This document shows positions 25,201 through 34,757 of a stretch of DNA of 64,000 bases, one piece after another. Where the stretch lies: positions 50,372,690 to 50,436,689 of the forward strand of contig CM034236.1 in assembly GCA_019916065.1 (NCBI GenBank), given 5' to 3'. The stretch is from Vitellaria paradoxa (lineage: Eukaryota; Streptophyta; Magnoliopsida; Ericales; Sapotaceae). Both the position numbers and the translations under genes were made by a program. Under the pieces are notes generated by a model. That model saw only the letters and a list, made by a program, of their open reading frames with translations. It did no database searches and had not been told where the DNA came from. Every line of letters begins with the position of its first letter. Within the stretch, counting starts at the first letter, position 1.

Positions 25201-25437
25201 TTGACATTTCTGTTCATGCGACAACAATGGCGAGATGAAATGTAGGATGATAATATTTTATGCTATGGACTTTGAATGAATGTTTTTGTTTATATGTTGC
25301 TGCTGCTAGTTGGCTTCTGATGGTTTCCTTTGGTTGAATGTTTAATACAGACGTCGCTTCATGGAAGCTGCCCGGTAATTTCAGGAGAGAAGTGGGTAGC
25401 CACAAAGTGGCTCAGGGATCAAGGGCGGTATAACTAA
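12913..25437 (+). CDS. Prolyl 4-hydroxylase (2-oxoglutarate/Fe(II) dioxygenase), 8 exons
   Basis: Exons: 12913-13077, 13287-13409, 18540-18697, 18823-18925, 22255-22350, 23344-23409, 23516-23635 and 25351-25437. All junctions are GT/AG and the frame stays open, giving about 305 residues. The enzyme hydroxylates proline in cell-wall and secreted proteins such as extensins and arabinogalactan proteins, in the ER/Golgi. A short basic N-terminus is followed by an 11-glycine run (residues 10-20) and a membrane anchor at 30-53 (LGLPAVFVLCSFFFIAGFFG), typical of type II plant P4Hs. The iron ligands are H199 and D201 (SHYDAF) and H281 (SLHGSCPV); K291 (GEKW) should bind 2-oxoglutarate. Other family motifs are SWYPRALYFPNF, YLSDVEEGGETMFPFE and PRRGDGLLFYSL. 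It most resembles the Arabidopsis P4H9-type proteins. The protein is slightly longer than usual because of the glycine run. Introns 2 and 4 are enlarged by transposons. Confidence 0.96.
12937..12972 (+). repeat. (GGA)11 microsatellite coding for polyglycine in P4H
   Basis: Eleven consecutive GGA codons encode glycines 10-20, between the basic N-terminus and the membrane anchor. The tract is expected to vary in length without frameshift. It lies on the cytosolic side in the predicted topology. Confidence 0.85.
13410..15715 (+). other. P4H intron 2, first part: MITE-like, LINE and hAT-like scraps
   Basis: Contents by eye: a ~150 bp MITE-like element at about 13623-13772 (ends GGGTGTGTTTGGAGTG and CAAACTAAACGGGGCC); a LINE scrap at about 13905-14125; three ~60 bp related blocks at 14240-14400 built on GGCCTATTTAAAT; and at about 15370-15480 a GC-richer piece (GGGTATGGGGCGGGG ... 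CGGGTATTTTTGCCATCCCTA) like a hAT-type end. No host coding sequence is seen. Confidence 0.55.
13905..14125 (-). pseudogene. LINE C-terminal RNase H-like fragment
   Basis: The - strand translation contains IPIKVLIQDILNLKQQVGN followed by a CDFLFIYCHCNIVAHAIAKHAL stretch, a decayed version of the RNase H-like tail (..R..N..AH.LA..AL) of plant LINEs. Only this tail is present, inside P4H intron 2, with no poly(A) or target duplication recognised. Confidence 0.6.
15721..15904 (-). repeat. 3' LTR of the intron 2 copia element
   Basis: 184 bp, nearly identical to 17262-17444. Contains an imperfect palindrome CACACACCAAATCAGTGTGTGTG. On the element's strand it ends at 15721, next to the target duplication GGTAT. 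Confidence 0.88.
16044..17250 (-). pseudogene. Copia reverse transcriptase and RNase H remnant
   Basis: The N-terminal part of the reverse transcriptase is at 17250-16950 (AKGYTQVYSLDFSETFSPTA, LHQLDIKNAF, YGLKQSSRTWF) with stops. A longer open part at 16931-16341 holds the rest and the connection (CPLKYFLGIEIARS, PDISFATSVVSQFL, GYTDVDWAGSP). RNase H at 16271-16044 has KSEYIVVAHTACELVWIR and LFCDNQAAVHIASNP. The catalytic YVDD box is changed to TVDN (LLVTVDNIVIIGDD), so it would not be active even without the stops. Confidence 0.9.
17262..17444 (-). repeat. 5' LTR of the intron 2 copia element
   Basis: 183 bp partner of 15721-15904 with only a few differences, suggesting a fairly recent insertion. 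It lies next to the primer-binding site at 17251-17261 and the target duplication GGTAT at 17445-17449. Confidence 0.88.
17450..18539 (+). other. P4H intron 2, last part
   Basis: Ordinary AT-rich intron sequence with two T-runs (17925-17942 and 18289-18302) and a short CT repeat near 18090-18110. The acceptor is AATGTAG before exon 3 at 18540. No further coding sequence is recognised. Confidence 0.6.
19572..19939 (-). mobile_element. TRIM-like retroelement, minus orientation, in P4H intron 4
   Basis: Two related terminal repeats, 19572-19714 and 19822-19939, start TGTAATGATC or TGTATCGACC and end in GCACA or TACA. Between them is only ~107 bp. Read on the - strand, the sequence after the right repeat is TTGTATTGGAGCTTAACC, a decayed initiator tRNA-Met primer-binding site (TGGTATCAGAGC). 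The lack of any coding sequence makes this a TRIM (terminal-repeat retrotransposon in miniature). Confidence 0.65.
20036..20461 (+). mobile_element. TRIM-like retroelement, plus orientation, in P4H intron 4
   Basis: The repeats 20036-20152 and 20326-20461 match the TRIM at 19572-19939 in inverted orientation (shared TGATCYACCTAGTA, AGTGCCTATGTGGG and GGGTCGTTACA). A primer-binding site TGGTATCAGAACTTGACC begins at 20155, right after the first repeat. The ~170 bp interior has no ORF. No clean target duplication was found. Confidence 0.7.
20761..21903. mobile_element. 1.14 kb MITE-like DNA element in P4H intron 4
   Basis: Ends are inverted: GGGCCCGTTTGGTAAAACT on the left, and GGTTGCCAAACAGGCCC on the right. 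Subterminal runs of GAAAAC and TTTTCAGTTTTT face inward. The core is composed almost entirely of A and T (TTAATTAAATTTAATTA motifs), with a short GC-richer patch near 21580-21660. It is flanked by TTA on the left and TAA on the right. The same design recurs at 33716-34757, so this is a family. No transposase is present. Confidence 0.65.
22351..23343 (+). other. P4H intron 5
   Basis: 993 bp of ordinary intron sequence. No transposon ends, exon-like open frame or RNA gene is recognised. A duplicated ATTCTTCACATGCATATTATTC / ATCTTCACGCGCAGATTATTC block near 22385-22450 is the only repeat. Confidence 0.6.
24378..25220. mobile_element. Non-autonomous hAT-like element in P4H intron 7
   Basis: The element 24386-25212 begins TAGGGATGTAAACGG and ends GACATTTCTG, whose complement CAGAAATGTC resembles the left end, as in hAT terminal repeats. 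The flanks TTCATTGA and TTCATGCG share TTCAT and could be a decayed 8 bp target duplication. The duplicate locus at 59035 reads TTCATGGG with no insertion. The interior is AT-rich with TATCGGGTATC-like motifs and no transposase. Confidence 0.75.
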
Positions 25438-25799
25438 ATGTCTGTAGATGACTCATGATTTATGAGGAAATTTTGGTGTCTGGGAATATGTATCAATTGT
25501 GCCTAGGCATAAGTGTAACTAATCTGAAAAAGAACAATAAAAAAAATAAAAAAAAGGTATACTATGCCTTGTGAAACACCAATTCTTTTAGGCCTAATTG
25601 GAACTATAATATTTACATATATATTTTGACATAAGCCCTCTGCAATGTCTCCTATCTCATATTTTAGTTTGAAATGTACATATGTCATTTCTAATAGTTT
25701 GTTTTGGGTAGGATAATTCAATTAGTTTACACAAGGTGTACAAAGACATGAAATTCCAACCCCCTTTAATTTAAGTTGAAAATGCAAAGCACAAATCAG
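25438..25799 (+). other. P4H 3' flank, shared with copy 2
   Basis: Presumed 3' UTR and terminator region, aligned with 59254-59597. Includes GGCATAAGTGTAACTAATC and CCTTGTGAAACACCAATTC. Homology stops at CAAATCAG (25791-25799), where the 9.2 kb block begins. Confidence 0.65.
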
Positions 25800-27326
25800 A
25801 GTTTTTTTTTGTTCTGCTGATGTTGTGTACACAATTTGAGAAATTGTTATCAATTCAAAACTATTTAAAAATTTGTTATTAATAAGAAAACGCGATTAAA
25901 TACTGTGATTATGAGTTTTACACATAAAACAATTGCGATTTTAAAGCGCAAGTGTTGAGAAAAATTGTAGCGAAAACCATTATTTACAATGGCGATTGTG
26001 GGAAACCCGTCATTTCAAAGGGCGGTTGTTAAGTGCCCCAAGCACCGGCAACAGAAAATCAATCTGCAATTCAAGAGAAAACGCGATTTAAAATCGCAGA
26101 ATAGGAAACCCTTCCCAAGCGCCTTTGTTCACGTGTACATATATTTCTTTTTTTATTTTTTTCGTTGCTATTAAAAATCAAAAAGCAAATTGTGCAAATA
26201 CCTAAATATCTCAGAGAAATTTTCTACGTGTTTATTTTTAAATATTAATTTATCTTTTTTTTTAAAGTTATCTAAACTATGAAATTATTTATTTTTAAAT
26301 ATTAATTTACCTAATTTTTGTAAAGTTATTTAAATTATAAAATTTGATTTTGTGACTTTGAGAGTTTTAGATATACCATATCACCTAATTAATTAAATCT
26401 AATTTATAGCAAAATAATTTAATTTAATGTATATTATTTTTAAATTTAATAAAATTTTTGTTTGAGAATTTTTTTTTTTAAGTTACAATAACTCTTTGAG
26501 CTCTCTCTCTTGTTTTTTTTTTTTTTTATGTTTAATATTTTCAAACATTAATTTATCTAACTCTGATTTAAGATTAAATAAATTTCATCAATTTAATTGC
26601 ATATTTAAACTTATCTAAACTATAGAATTTGAGTTTATGACATTGAAAGTTTCGAATATATCGTTTCATCTAATTAATTAAATCTAATTTATAGTAAAAT
26701 TAATTTAATTTAATGAATATAATTTTTAAAGTAAATAATAAATTTGTTTGAAATAAGTTTTTTAATTCACAATAACTTTGTGACCTCTATCTCTTGTTTT
26801 CAATTGATTTTTTTATTTTTTCTACACTTTTTATTTAAAATAACTATCTTAAACTCCACATAATATAAAATTATACAATAACAAATAAAAAAAATAAGAA
26901 AATAAATATTAAAAATTTATAATAATGCAAATAAATTAAACAAATAAAAAAATAAAAAAGAGCATGAATAGTGCTGATTTGCCCATAAATCTTAAAAAGT
27001 AAGTTTCTAATGGGTTTTCCAGGGAAAACATACCCAAAAATGAACCGTGCAATGGTATCATATCTAGGTTGCTGCATAATAAACAAGTAAACAATATTTA
27101 TATCTGCCTTCCTTTCTTTTTTGCTGCATAGATTTAAGATGTGTAAAATAACAAAATTTCAAAAAAATTTATGGCAACATTATGGTGCTATAGCTGGGGA
27201 AATGGGTCCTGCTCATTTCATGCAATTGAGAACCTTACTTTTTCATGTTTCTTTATGCCGAAAACCAATAGATAACAAACAACTCAATTCAATATAGAAT
27301 GATAGAAAAACTAATCCTGCAAAATT

Positions 27327-27690
27327 TCACAGCCCCTCTATAATTAAATTAATATAATTTAATTGACAAAAATTCATGGTGGATATATTATATGCATCAA
27401 CTTTTCCAGATACGTGAATGTGACTTTTCCAGCTGCAGCTCTCTGACTTCTCTTCTTCTTCTTCTTCCTCTTCAATGCTGTCCCCGCCCGTAGTGGAAGT
27501 CGCTCCACCAAATCCAGCTAACTGAAAAGGACCCTGGGGTGAACTCAATTGTGAACTAGTTTGCTTCAACGGTTCACCATACTGATCTTTTTGCATCCAC
27601 AAATTCCCCAAGGGGACCACGGATTGATTTGATGCAGTGGCTGTGGCGGTTTGAACTCTTCGACAACGTAGTCGGTATTTCTCCAGTCAC
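27327..27690 (-). pseudogene. Captured C-terminal exon of a GARP (HHO/HRS1-like) transcription factor
   Basis: The - strand reads KYRLRCRR, the end of a GARP MYB-like DNA-binding domain (normally SHLQKYRL), then SVVPLGNLWMQKDQYGEPLK, SSPQGPFQLAGFGGATSTTG, DSIEEEEEEEEKSES and SWKSHIHVSGKVDA. This matches the conserved tail of HHO-type nitrate/phosphate-response regulators. The domain is broken just upstream (a TGA within the HLQ codons), and no other part of the gene is nearby. The reading frame runs on to 27327 past the expected end. The identification rests on motif memory. Confidence 0.65.
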
Positions 27691-27959
27691 ATGAAAATTT
27701 AATTGAGACCAAGATAATAAGGGGGGATGGGATTTTTGAAGAAATTAACTATCATGCGGTTGCATGGATTGAACAGGATAGTAAACAATTTGCATTTTTG
27801 GTGTAAAAGAAATATAACACTTCATCTTTCTCACTTACAGACTTTTTGAAAGAGCTGATTTGCTCTTTTGTACCGGTTGTGCATCTTTAGAAGCTTTTGA
27901 ATATAAGTAGTATACTTATCAAACATAAGAAATAACAATACCAAAAAAAAAAAAAAAAA

Positions 27960-28150
27960 AAAGAATTCTTGGCAATCAGGTGGCACACTGATGCATATCT
28001 CACATGGGACCTCATGCACCATATAGAGATCCTCACCCAGGGCCAAAAACATCTGCTGCCCAAAAACCAATACGTCCAGATATTTTTTAAGAATCTCAAG
28101 TGGGTAACTGATCACAAACTGCATAAACAATTTGGACCATCTGACAAGGA
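27960..28150 (-). pseudogene. Unidentified exon-like segment in the captured block
   Basis: The - strand is open across this segment (SYPLEILKKYLDVLVFGQQM, then FLALGEDLYMVHEVPCEICI), and it sits between two other captured exons on the same strand. A possible acceptor TTGTCAG lies at its 5' side. The + strand is also open (RWHTDAYLTWDLMHHIEILT). I cannot name either product, so it may not be coding at all. Confidence 0.3.
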
Positions 28151-28664
28151 CAAGGTAACTAAATATAGATAATCACCTATTACCATAAACATCTATCAGG
28201 TGATACCAATCTTAAGCGAGAACATCAAATTTAAGCAGTCATTCACATAATTTCACTACATTTTTTTTTTCTCGTCATGCACTTTTTTTTTTGGACCTTC
28301 AAGTCTGCTGAACATCAACTTTTCAAGTCTATAATTACTTTAATAACCCTACTTTATACTTTCTTTTTACATGTAGTGTGGATGTCTAGAATATACTCTC
28401 AAGGCATGGGAAAAAAATGGAAATGAAACAAACACACAAACATTATGCAATGTTTGTTTCTAACGTATCATCATTTCATCCAATACAGCATTAACTAGAA
28501 ACAAAGACAAAAACATCAAAACTTCAACTTCCTTTGAATATGTTTAGATCACAATTTCAGTGCCCTAAAAAATTAAGAAACAATTAGATATGCGTGATAA
28601 AAATCTGTTTGGCATATAACACATTACTGAAATATAAATTCTATTGAGTATACAAAAGACGTAC

Positions 28665-28770
28665 AGTTGTCAAGTCTATCTGTGGATCTTCCATGGGCTT
28701 GTAGAGCATGCCTTTAAACTCAAGCATTACTTTTTCAACCTCCTCAAGAGCACGTTCAAGTATACCCACC
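28665..28770 (-). pseudogene. Captured exon of exocyst subunit SEC5
   Basis: After an acceptor TTTTTAG the - strand reads VGILERALEEVEKVMLEF, then KGMLYKPMEDPQIDLTT. It ends at a GTACGT donor-like site. This is the plant SEC5 segment just before the conserved LENTVRLLLELEP region. SEC5 is a subunit of the exocyst, which tethers secretory vesicles to the plasma membrane. Only this one 106 bp exon is present. The open frame and near-intact splice sites suggest recent capture or selection on splicing. Confidence 0.8.
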
Positions 28771-29425
28771 TAAAAATCAGGTATTAAATAAGTAAATTTG
28801 CCAAAGTAGGAAAAGAATATATAAGGATTATGTTCTATTCAAACAGACAATTGAAGCTACCAAGTAATTACATAAACATTATAATAAACCATTAAAAAAC
28901 CAAAGCATGTTGAAAAAATAAAAATAAAATACTAGCTGAAGTTCATCAATTTTTTTAATAAACTATACCATAAACTGATTTCAGAATTACATCCCTCCAA
29001 ATTATTTCCAGAGTGTCTGTCATTTCCTAAAAGCTTCTAAAAGAATATTTAAACTAAAGAGATCACAGAAAGAAAAATCCATGATAAGGTGCCCTTCCAT
29101 AACAAATGTCCAGAACAAAGATGACTGAGTTTTAAATTTGCAATCGAAGCACCAATACATAAATTGGGAACAGCTGAACTAATATGGATGTGATACATCC
29201 TAACAATGATAGGATGTAGAACTTGATAAATAAATAGCATAACATTAGCTTGCCATCTTAGAGGCAATATATTTCCATTTCCATGTATGATATTTAAAGG
29301 ATTAATAAATAAGCTATTAAAAAGAGGAAACAGGTGACATACCACAAGGCCACTGTGATACAACCAAGCTCACCAGCTAGGAAAAAGATAATTGCCTCTT
29401 ATTATAATTTATTAAACGAAGGTAC

Positions 29426-29670
29426 CTTCCCAGACCATGGGTGTGTACAAAAATTTCCCATAAAAACAAATAGAGAAGGAAACACCTCTACGTTTTCATA
29501 GCCATCTAAGACTGTCTCTAGCTTTCTCATAGTCTTCTCTACACACAAGACAATATTGGGATTACGCACATGAATAAATAATTGAACAAGGACATAAATT
29601 ACCTCTTCATTGTCTAGCCAAATATCAGAGATTACGACAAACATGTCATTTACCGCTTTCTTTTCCATTT
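29426..29670 (-). pseudogene. Two captured exons of DNA polymerase epsilon subunit 2 (DPB2)
   Basis: Exon a (29670-29603) reads MEKKAVNDMFVVISDIWLDN, ending NEE before a GTAATT donor. Exon b (29538-29426) reads KTMRKLETVLDGYENVEVF and PSLFVFMGNFCTHPW, ending before GTACCT. Together they are the start of the calcineurin-like phosphoesterase fold of the B subunit of replicative DNA polymerase epsilon (DIWLD and FVFMGNF are hallmarks). Joining at the first acceptor (GTGTGTAG) shifts the frame into a stop; an acceptor two bases later would restore it. The rest of DPB2 is absent. Confidence 0.85.
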
Positions 29671-29929
29671 CTGCAAGTCTCACCTATCGGAAAGGTTTAG
29701 AAAAAAGTTCTATAATAACTATTTGCCAATAAAAATTGAACTAGAAATGGTCCTTGAACAAAGATTGACTGGAATGTATTCACTGGTGACAATATCCACA
29801 TTTGGGACAAGTGGGTTCCCACCCTCAATTCCTTTACTGTCCACCTTGACACTTTAAATTTCATTTACAAACCTGCTCCCACCCAACTCTAAACATTTGA
29901 GATTCTTTTCCAAACCTACTCGGCCACTC

Positions 29930-30330
29930 TCATTTTGTGATGAGGACATCATCTAGATTTTTATTTCTTTTATTATTATTATTATTTTATTTATTATTTG
30001 GGCCTATTTGTTTTGGGCTTTATTAATAATGAGTTTATATTATTATAGGTTATTTGGACCCATTTGTTTTTGGGCTATTTTAGTATCGTTTTATTTTATT
30101 TTATGCCTTTTGTGTTAGGCCCATGATGTTTTCTATTTAAACCCTACTTAGGATTAACAGAAGGGGATTGATGATTGATTGATTGAATAATATCGGTGGC
30201 TGTGTTTTTCTTTCCCCTCTTTTCTTCTAATTCTTCTTCTCTTCTTCTCTACTTTCTTCTTTCTCTTGCTTTCTCTCTATTCTTTCTGTACTTTCAATTG
30301 TTGTTCCGCATCATTTTGGCTCTTCTATGT
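29930..30330 (+). mobile_element. Possible LTR fragment
   Basis: The sequence resembles a copia-type LTR 3' half: repeated GGCCYATTTGTTTTGGGC, TATTTAAACCCTACTTAGG, then GAATAATATCGGTGG and a CT-rich leader. It has no partner LTR, clear ends or primer-binding site, so this is tentative. Confidence 0.3.
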
Positions 30331-30470
30331 TCATACATCACCCAAATCAACTTTCCAGGAAGTTTTAAGACAAGTTTCCAGGAAGTAACTTTTAAAGTCC
30401 TCTCTGAGAGCTTCCCACTGATTGCACCCTTAACACAGTCAAAGACCTTATTACAACCTATACTCACAAT

Positions 30471-30620
30471 TGGGACCTAACTACCGTCAAAAATACATTC
30501 ACAGCGGAAGAATGCGATGCTATTATAGCCATCCCAATCTCATGGAGTAACAGCACCACTGACAAGCAAATTTGGCATTGCACCAAGGATGGAAATTTCA
30601 CTGTCAAATCTAGTTACTAG
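30471..30620 (+). pseudogene. LINE reverse-transcriptase C-terminal fragment
   Basis: The + strand reads AEECDAIIAIPISWSNSTTD, KQIWHCTKDGNFTVKSSY and then a stop. It matches the region of plant LINEs between reverse transcriptase and the zinc-knuckle (AI..IP.S....D...WH.TK.G..TVKS.Y). It is a 150 bp scrap on the strand opposite to the captured host exons. Confidence 0.75.
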
Positions 30621-31684
30621 ATGTTTCTTCTTCGAATTATTGATGAACACCTCAGAAAAGCAGTAATAAAAATTAAATTGCTTTGTAACAATGCCTCCCA
30701 AATTAGTAAAATTATGCCTCCCAAATTAGTATAAGATTCTAAAAATTAGCTGCCTCCCAAACTAGTATAAGATTCTAATAAACCTCTTTACTCCTAGGAA
30801 CCTAGCCAGTAGATTTTTAGTTTGATACTTTAACAATATCACATAACTATTTCATTTAACGGTAAAGTACGCGGATTATAAAAGGGACACAGTAATTTAA
30901 AAAAAAAAAAAAGAAAAAGAAAATAAAAAAGCTAGCACCTTGACAGTCTAGCTTGCAACAAGAGGAAAACAACCTACAGAAAGAAATCCAACACCTTTGA
31001 ATAAGATTTTGCTAGAGCACCTTTGAATAAGATTTTGCTAGAGCACTAAATTCCAATTTGATGCCTGATCTTTTCTCCTTGAAGGAATTAAAGAAACAAG
31101 AGGCGCAGAGAAAAACAAGCAATTGAAAAGGATGCCTGGGAAAAGTGAGCAATACACCCAACTAAGAAGCACGAACGGTTCTAAAAGGTGACATACCGGG
31201 GTTGTGTCATGTTGGATACAACACTTATCGGACATTTAAGAGAAAAATATGTTCATCATTATACGTATATGAAAGGGACATTTTGCAATTTTGAAAAAGA
31301 AAACTAGCAATCAAATAATAAGATAAAAATAATATAAATTACGTTTATTAATTCCTGATCATTTAATTCTTTATTTTAAGAATTTTAGATAAAATTAACT
31401 ATTAATTCATTAACGTGATCCTGTCGTGTCGTGTCTTGATAATTTTTAAAAATTGACGTATCGGCATATTCAAGACGTGTCATACGCATATTGCGTGTCA
31501 TATCCGTGCTTCTTATACCAGATATAGCAAGCACAGCTTCAACAAAGTTTTGTCTATTTCCATTTCTTTCTTTTCATCTTGAAGAGAGAAATAAGGAATA
31601 CAAGAAATAAGAACTGAACCATAAACAATAATAAAGAAGAATGATGCATTAAATTACACAGATAAGGAGTCAAAGAGAACTAAC

Positions 31685-31773
31685 CTCCAAGATGGAAAGA
31701 GACTGAACCTTCTTTATATTGGGTACAACTAGACCATGTGGAGTAGCCATGTCAACACCAATATTATGAGAAC
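31685..31773 (-). pseudogene. Captured exon of branched-chain 2-oxoacid dehydrogenase E2 (lipoamide acyltransferase)
   Basis: Bounded by an acceptor TGGTAG and a donor GAG/GTTAGT, the - strand exon reads SHNIGVDMATPHGLVVPNI, KKVQSLSILE. This is a conserved part of the E2 acyltransferase catalytic domain of the mitochondrial branched-chain dehydrogenase complex (commonly SHNIG.AMAT..GLVVPNIK.VQ). One residue is unusual, VDMAT for the common VAMAT or IAMAT. No other E2 exon is nearby. Confidence 0.88.
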
Positions 31774-32029
31774 CTACCAAAAAAAAATAATAATAATAAT
31801 AATAAAATAAAATAAAATAAAAATAAACACAGCAATTTGAGCTGGATACAACTACCTATAGTAAATAGCATTTTGTAAAAACAGAGAGATGGTAACAAGG
31901 CATAAAAATTGTGCAGAAACCTGAGCAGGAAAGAAACACGCAAGTTAAAAAAAAATGTAAGATCCAATTTGTGTTTTTTTTATAAAAAAAAAAAAAAGCT
32001 ACAAGTAACAAAGATTAGAGTTTAGGGTT

Positions 32030-33240
32030 TAGAGGTCCAGCACTTATTATTTGGTTATTCAAATATTACACCCAAAATCAAATCAACAACATAATTGACA
32101 AAAAAAGATATATTGGTTAAAAAAGTTCCCTTCTATCTTTTTTTTGTCATGTAATGATTATTTTCTGTACTTATACAAAATTAAGAAGCAGAAAATAAAT
32201 GTCACGATAATTAATAGGCAGAAGTGAAAATACAGAACATAAATTATCATACTTTATGAATTACGAATTCAAAAATTATCTCAAATTATCACACTTTATC
32301 TTATTTTTTGTTACTCTAAACACCCCCTTAATAGACATTCACCCATTAAAAGTTAAAAAAACAAAAAAAAAAAGGAAAAACTTATTTATCTTCTTATATG
32401 AAATTACGGTTACAAAAAGATTAAATTACACTTCAGATGCTTATTAAATCCGATTTTGGAACTTTACATTTTAAATATAATAATTAAATATCATTTTTTT
32501 AAAGTTATTGTTTGTCAAAATTTCACGTGGAATATTGACAACGTCCAAAACATTCTGGGCCAATTGATTATTTCAGCGATCAACACTATATTTACTTGTG
32601 AAAGTACTGGGTCGTAGTCAGTTGTTGCAAAATCAGAAAAATCGTGATCATTGCTAGATTTAACGTTTTTAGTCAGGAGAATGAAAAATTACAAAATGTG
32701 AAACCATTCTTTTAAGTCAATTATTAAGAATAATTATGATAATATAAAAAAATTTACGAAACAAAATTAGTAATTTTTGTCTGAGAATTGGCCTTGTGGC
32801 CGGAGAAGATACAATTGCAAGTGTACAATAAAGGCAGATTAACAAAATCATATGGGAACGAATTAAGAGCAGCAACATTTATAATAGCAATGTAAAACAA
32901 AACATGCACTCTATTGTTTTCCGGAAAAACAATTAAGGAATCTATTAATAAAGACCATGTACAGTTGAGATTTCCTGATATGCACAAAAATATGGAAGGG
33001 GAGAGAAATGTATTCCTATCAACACAAGTCCATCCGTGGTTAGAAAAAATACGTGAGATCTAAAGTCCTAAGCTGAGAATCACAAATCAGAAATTAATTA
33101 GATACAGAGATTCTACATGAAGTTTGGGCTTAAAGACATCAGAGATTCCTTGATGGTCTGCAACTCTTTTTAAGTAAAAATCAAATGTGAACTTCCTGAT
33201 TCAAACTGATGAGCACGGAAATATCATACTTTCTGAAAAA
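32030..33240. other. Non-coding part of the captured-gene block
   Basis: No coding exon is recognised on either strand. A MITE-like end (TTACTCTAAACACCCCCTTAA) sits at 32311-32332 without a visible partner. Confidence 0.45.
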
Positions 33241-33252
33241 CTTTGGACTTAC

Positions 33253-33480
33253 AGTGAGGGTTGAGCTGAGAGAGACGAGCTGAGAGTAAGCCAATGAGGG
33301 CACGAGAGCTGAGTGAGAGAGCTGAGCGAGAGAGTTAACAAAGTGACTCACTGAGAGAGTGGCGTGCGGCGTGCGCTGGTGCTGGAGATCACTAGTCGTC
33401 GCTGCCGTCAGGAGCTGAGACAGTGAGGGTTGAGAGTGAGAGAGAGAGCGAGACCAGCTGAGACAGTGAGTGAGGGTCGA
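33253..33480 (-). promoter_or_regulatory. CT-rich leader-like exon with a GTAAGT donor at the head of the captured exons
   Basis: On the - strand this is a CT-rich, GA-poor stretch (CTCTCACTCAGCTCTC repeats) ending in CAACCCTCACT/GTAAGT near 33253. It lies upstream of every captured exon on that strand. CT-rich untranslated first exons with such donors are common in plants, so it could provide the transcription start and first splice of a chimeric transcript. This is inferred. Confidence 0.4.
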
Positions 33481-33715
33481 GACTAAAGGGGGTATTCGTG
33501 ATTTATGTCACCAAAGAACCGCTATTGCATAGCGCGGTTGTTTACTTAATGACCACGACTTCAAATCGCGCTTCATGGTCGGCATCCAAGAACCGCTGGT
33601 GAATCGCGTTTGAAGTTGGGGAGCCAACAACCGAGAATCGCGATTTCAAATCGTGTTTCATGTGTACGGAAAAAAATCCGCTGCGATAATCGCAACTTGA
33701 AAATGCAGTTTCTTA

Positions 33716-34757
33716 GGCTCGTTTGGTAACGTTTTTGTTTTCTGTTTTTCTGTTTCTGTTTTTAAAATTTTGTAAACTGACAACGGAAATATGTTTGTTA
33801 AATCTGTTTCCGTTTTTTTGTTTCCAAAAAAAATGAAAACGGAAACAGAAAAATGAAAACAGAAAAAAGATGCTTTCACTCTGGTTTTCTTTTCTGTTGC
33901 TAATAATTCTGTTGCCAATAATTTGCTAATTTTAAAACTTTGTCTATTTTTGTTACATTACATAAAAATAAATTATTTTATTCAAATATTTTATTAAAAT
34001 AAGTTATTTTAATAAATAATATAATTAAATTCAAAAATTAAATTAATTATATAAATTACTATAAATTATTTTTAATAAATAATAAAACTAATTTAATTTA
34101 ATTTAATAATTAATTATTGCTAAGTTATTTGAAATAAATATCATAATTAATTTATTTAATTTAATAATTAAATTAATTTATATAAAATAATTAATAATAA
34201 ATAATTAAATTACATTAATTTTTAATTTAATTTAATAATAATTATTAAATTATTTTAAATAAATATCATAATTAAATTAAATTATTTATGATTTAATTAA
34301 TTTAATTTATATAAAATATATTTTATTAAATTATTTTAATAATTAATTAAATTAATTTAAAAATAAATAATTTAATTTAATAATTAATCTAATTTAATCA
34401 TTTATTTAATATGAAATATATTTTATTAAATTATTTTTAATAAATAATATAATTTAATATATTTTATATTTATTGATTAAATGATTTTAATAAATAATTT
34501 AGTGTATTAATTTAATTAATTATATTAATTAAGTTAAATTAATATAAAATATATTTATTAAGTTCTATTAATTTTTTAAAACTAATAAAATTAAATATTT
34601 TTTAAAATAAAAAATTAATAATTCTAAACAAATTTACATTTCCAAACACAGTTTCAGTTTTCATTTCAGAAAAAATAAACGGCAACAGAAAACAAAAAAC
34701 AGAAAACGACAACAGAAAAATAACAGCAAAAAAATGACAGCGTTGCCAAACGGGCCC
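33716..34757. mobile_element. Second 1.04 kb AT-rich MITE-like element
   Basis: Inverted ends GGCTCGTTTGGTAACG and CGTTGCCAAACGGGCCC, subterminal GAAAACAGAAA runs and an almost pure A/T core with TTAATTTAATTAA motifs. It has the same structure as 20761-21903, and it sits within the right subterminal region of the captured-gene block. No target duplication is clear. Confidence 0.65.

Noticed and set aside
25741..25900. Searched for a CACTA terminus at the left end of the captured-gene block
   Set aside because: No CACTA was found there, although TTTAGTG occurs near 34808-34814 on the right. The superfamily was left open.
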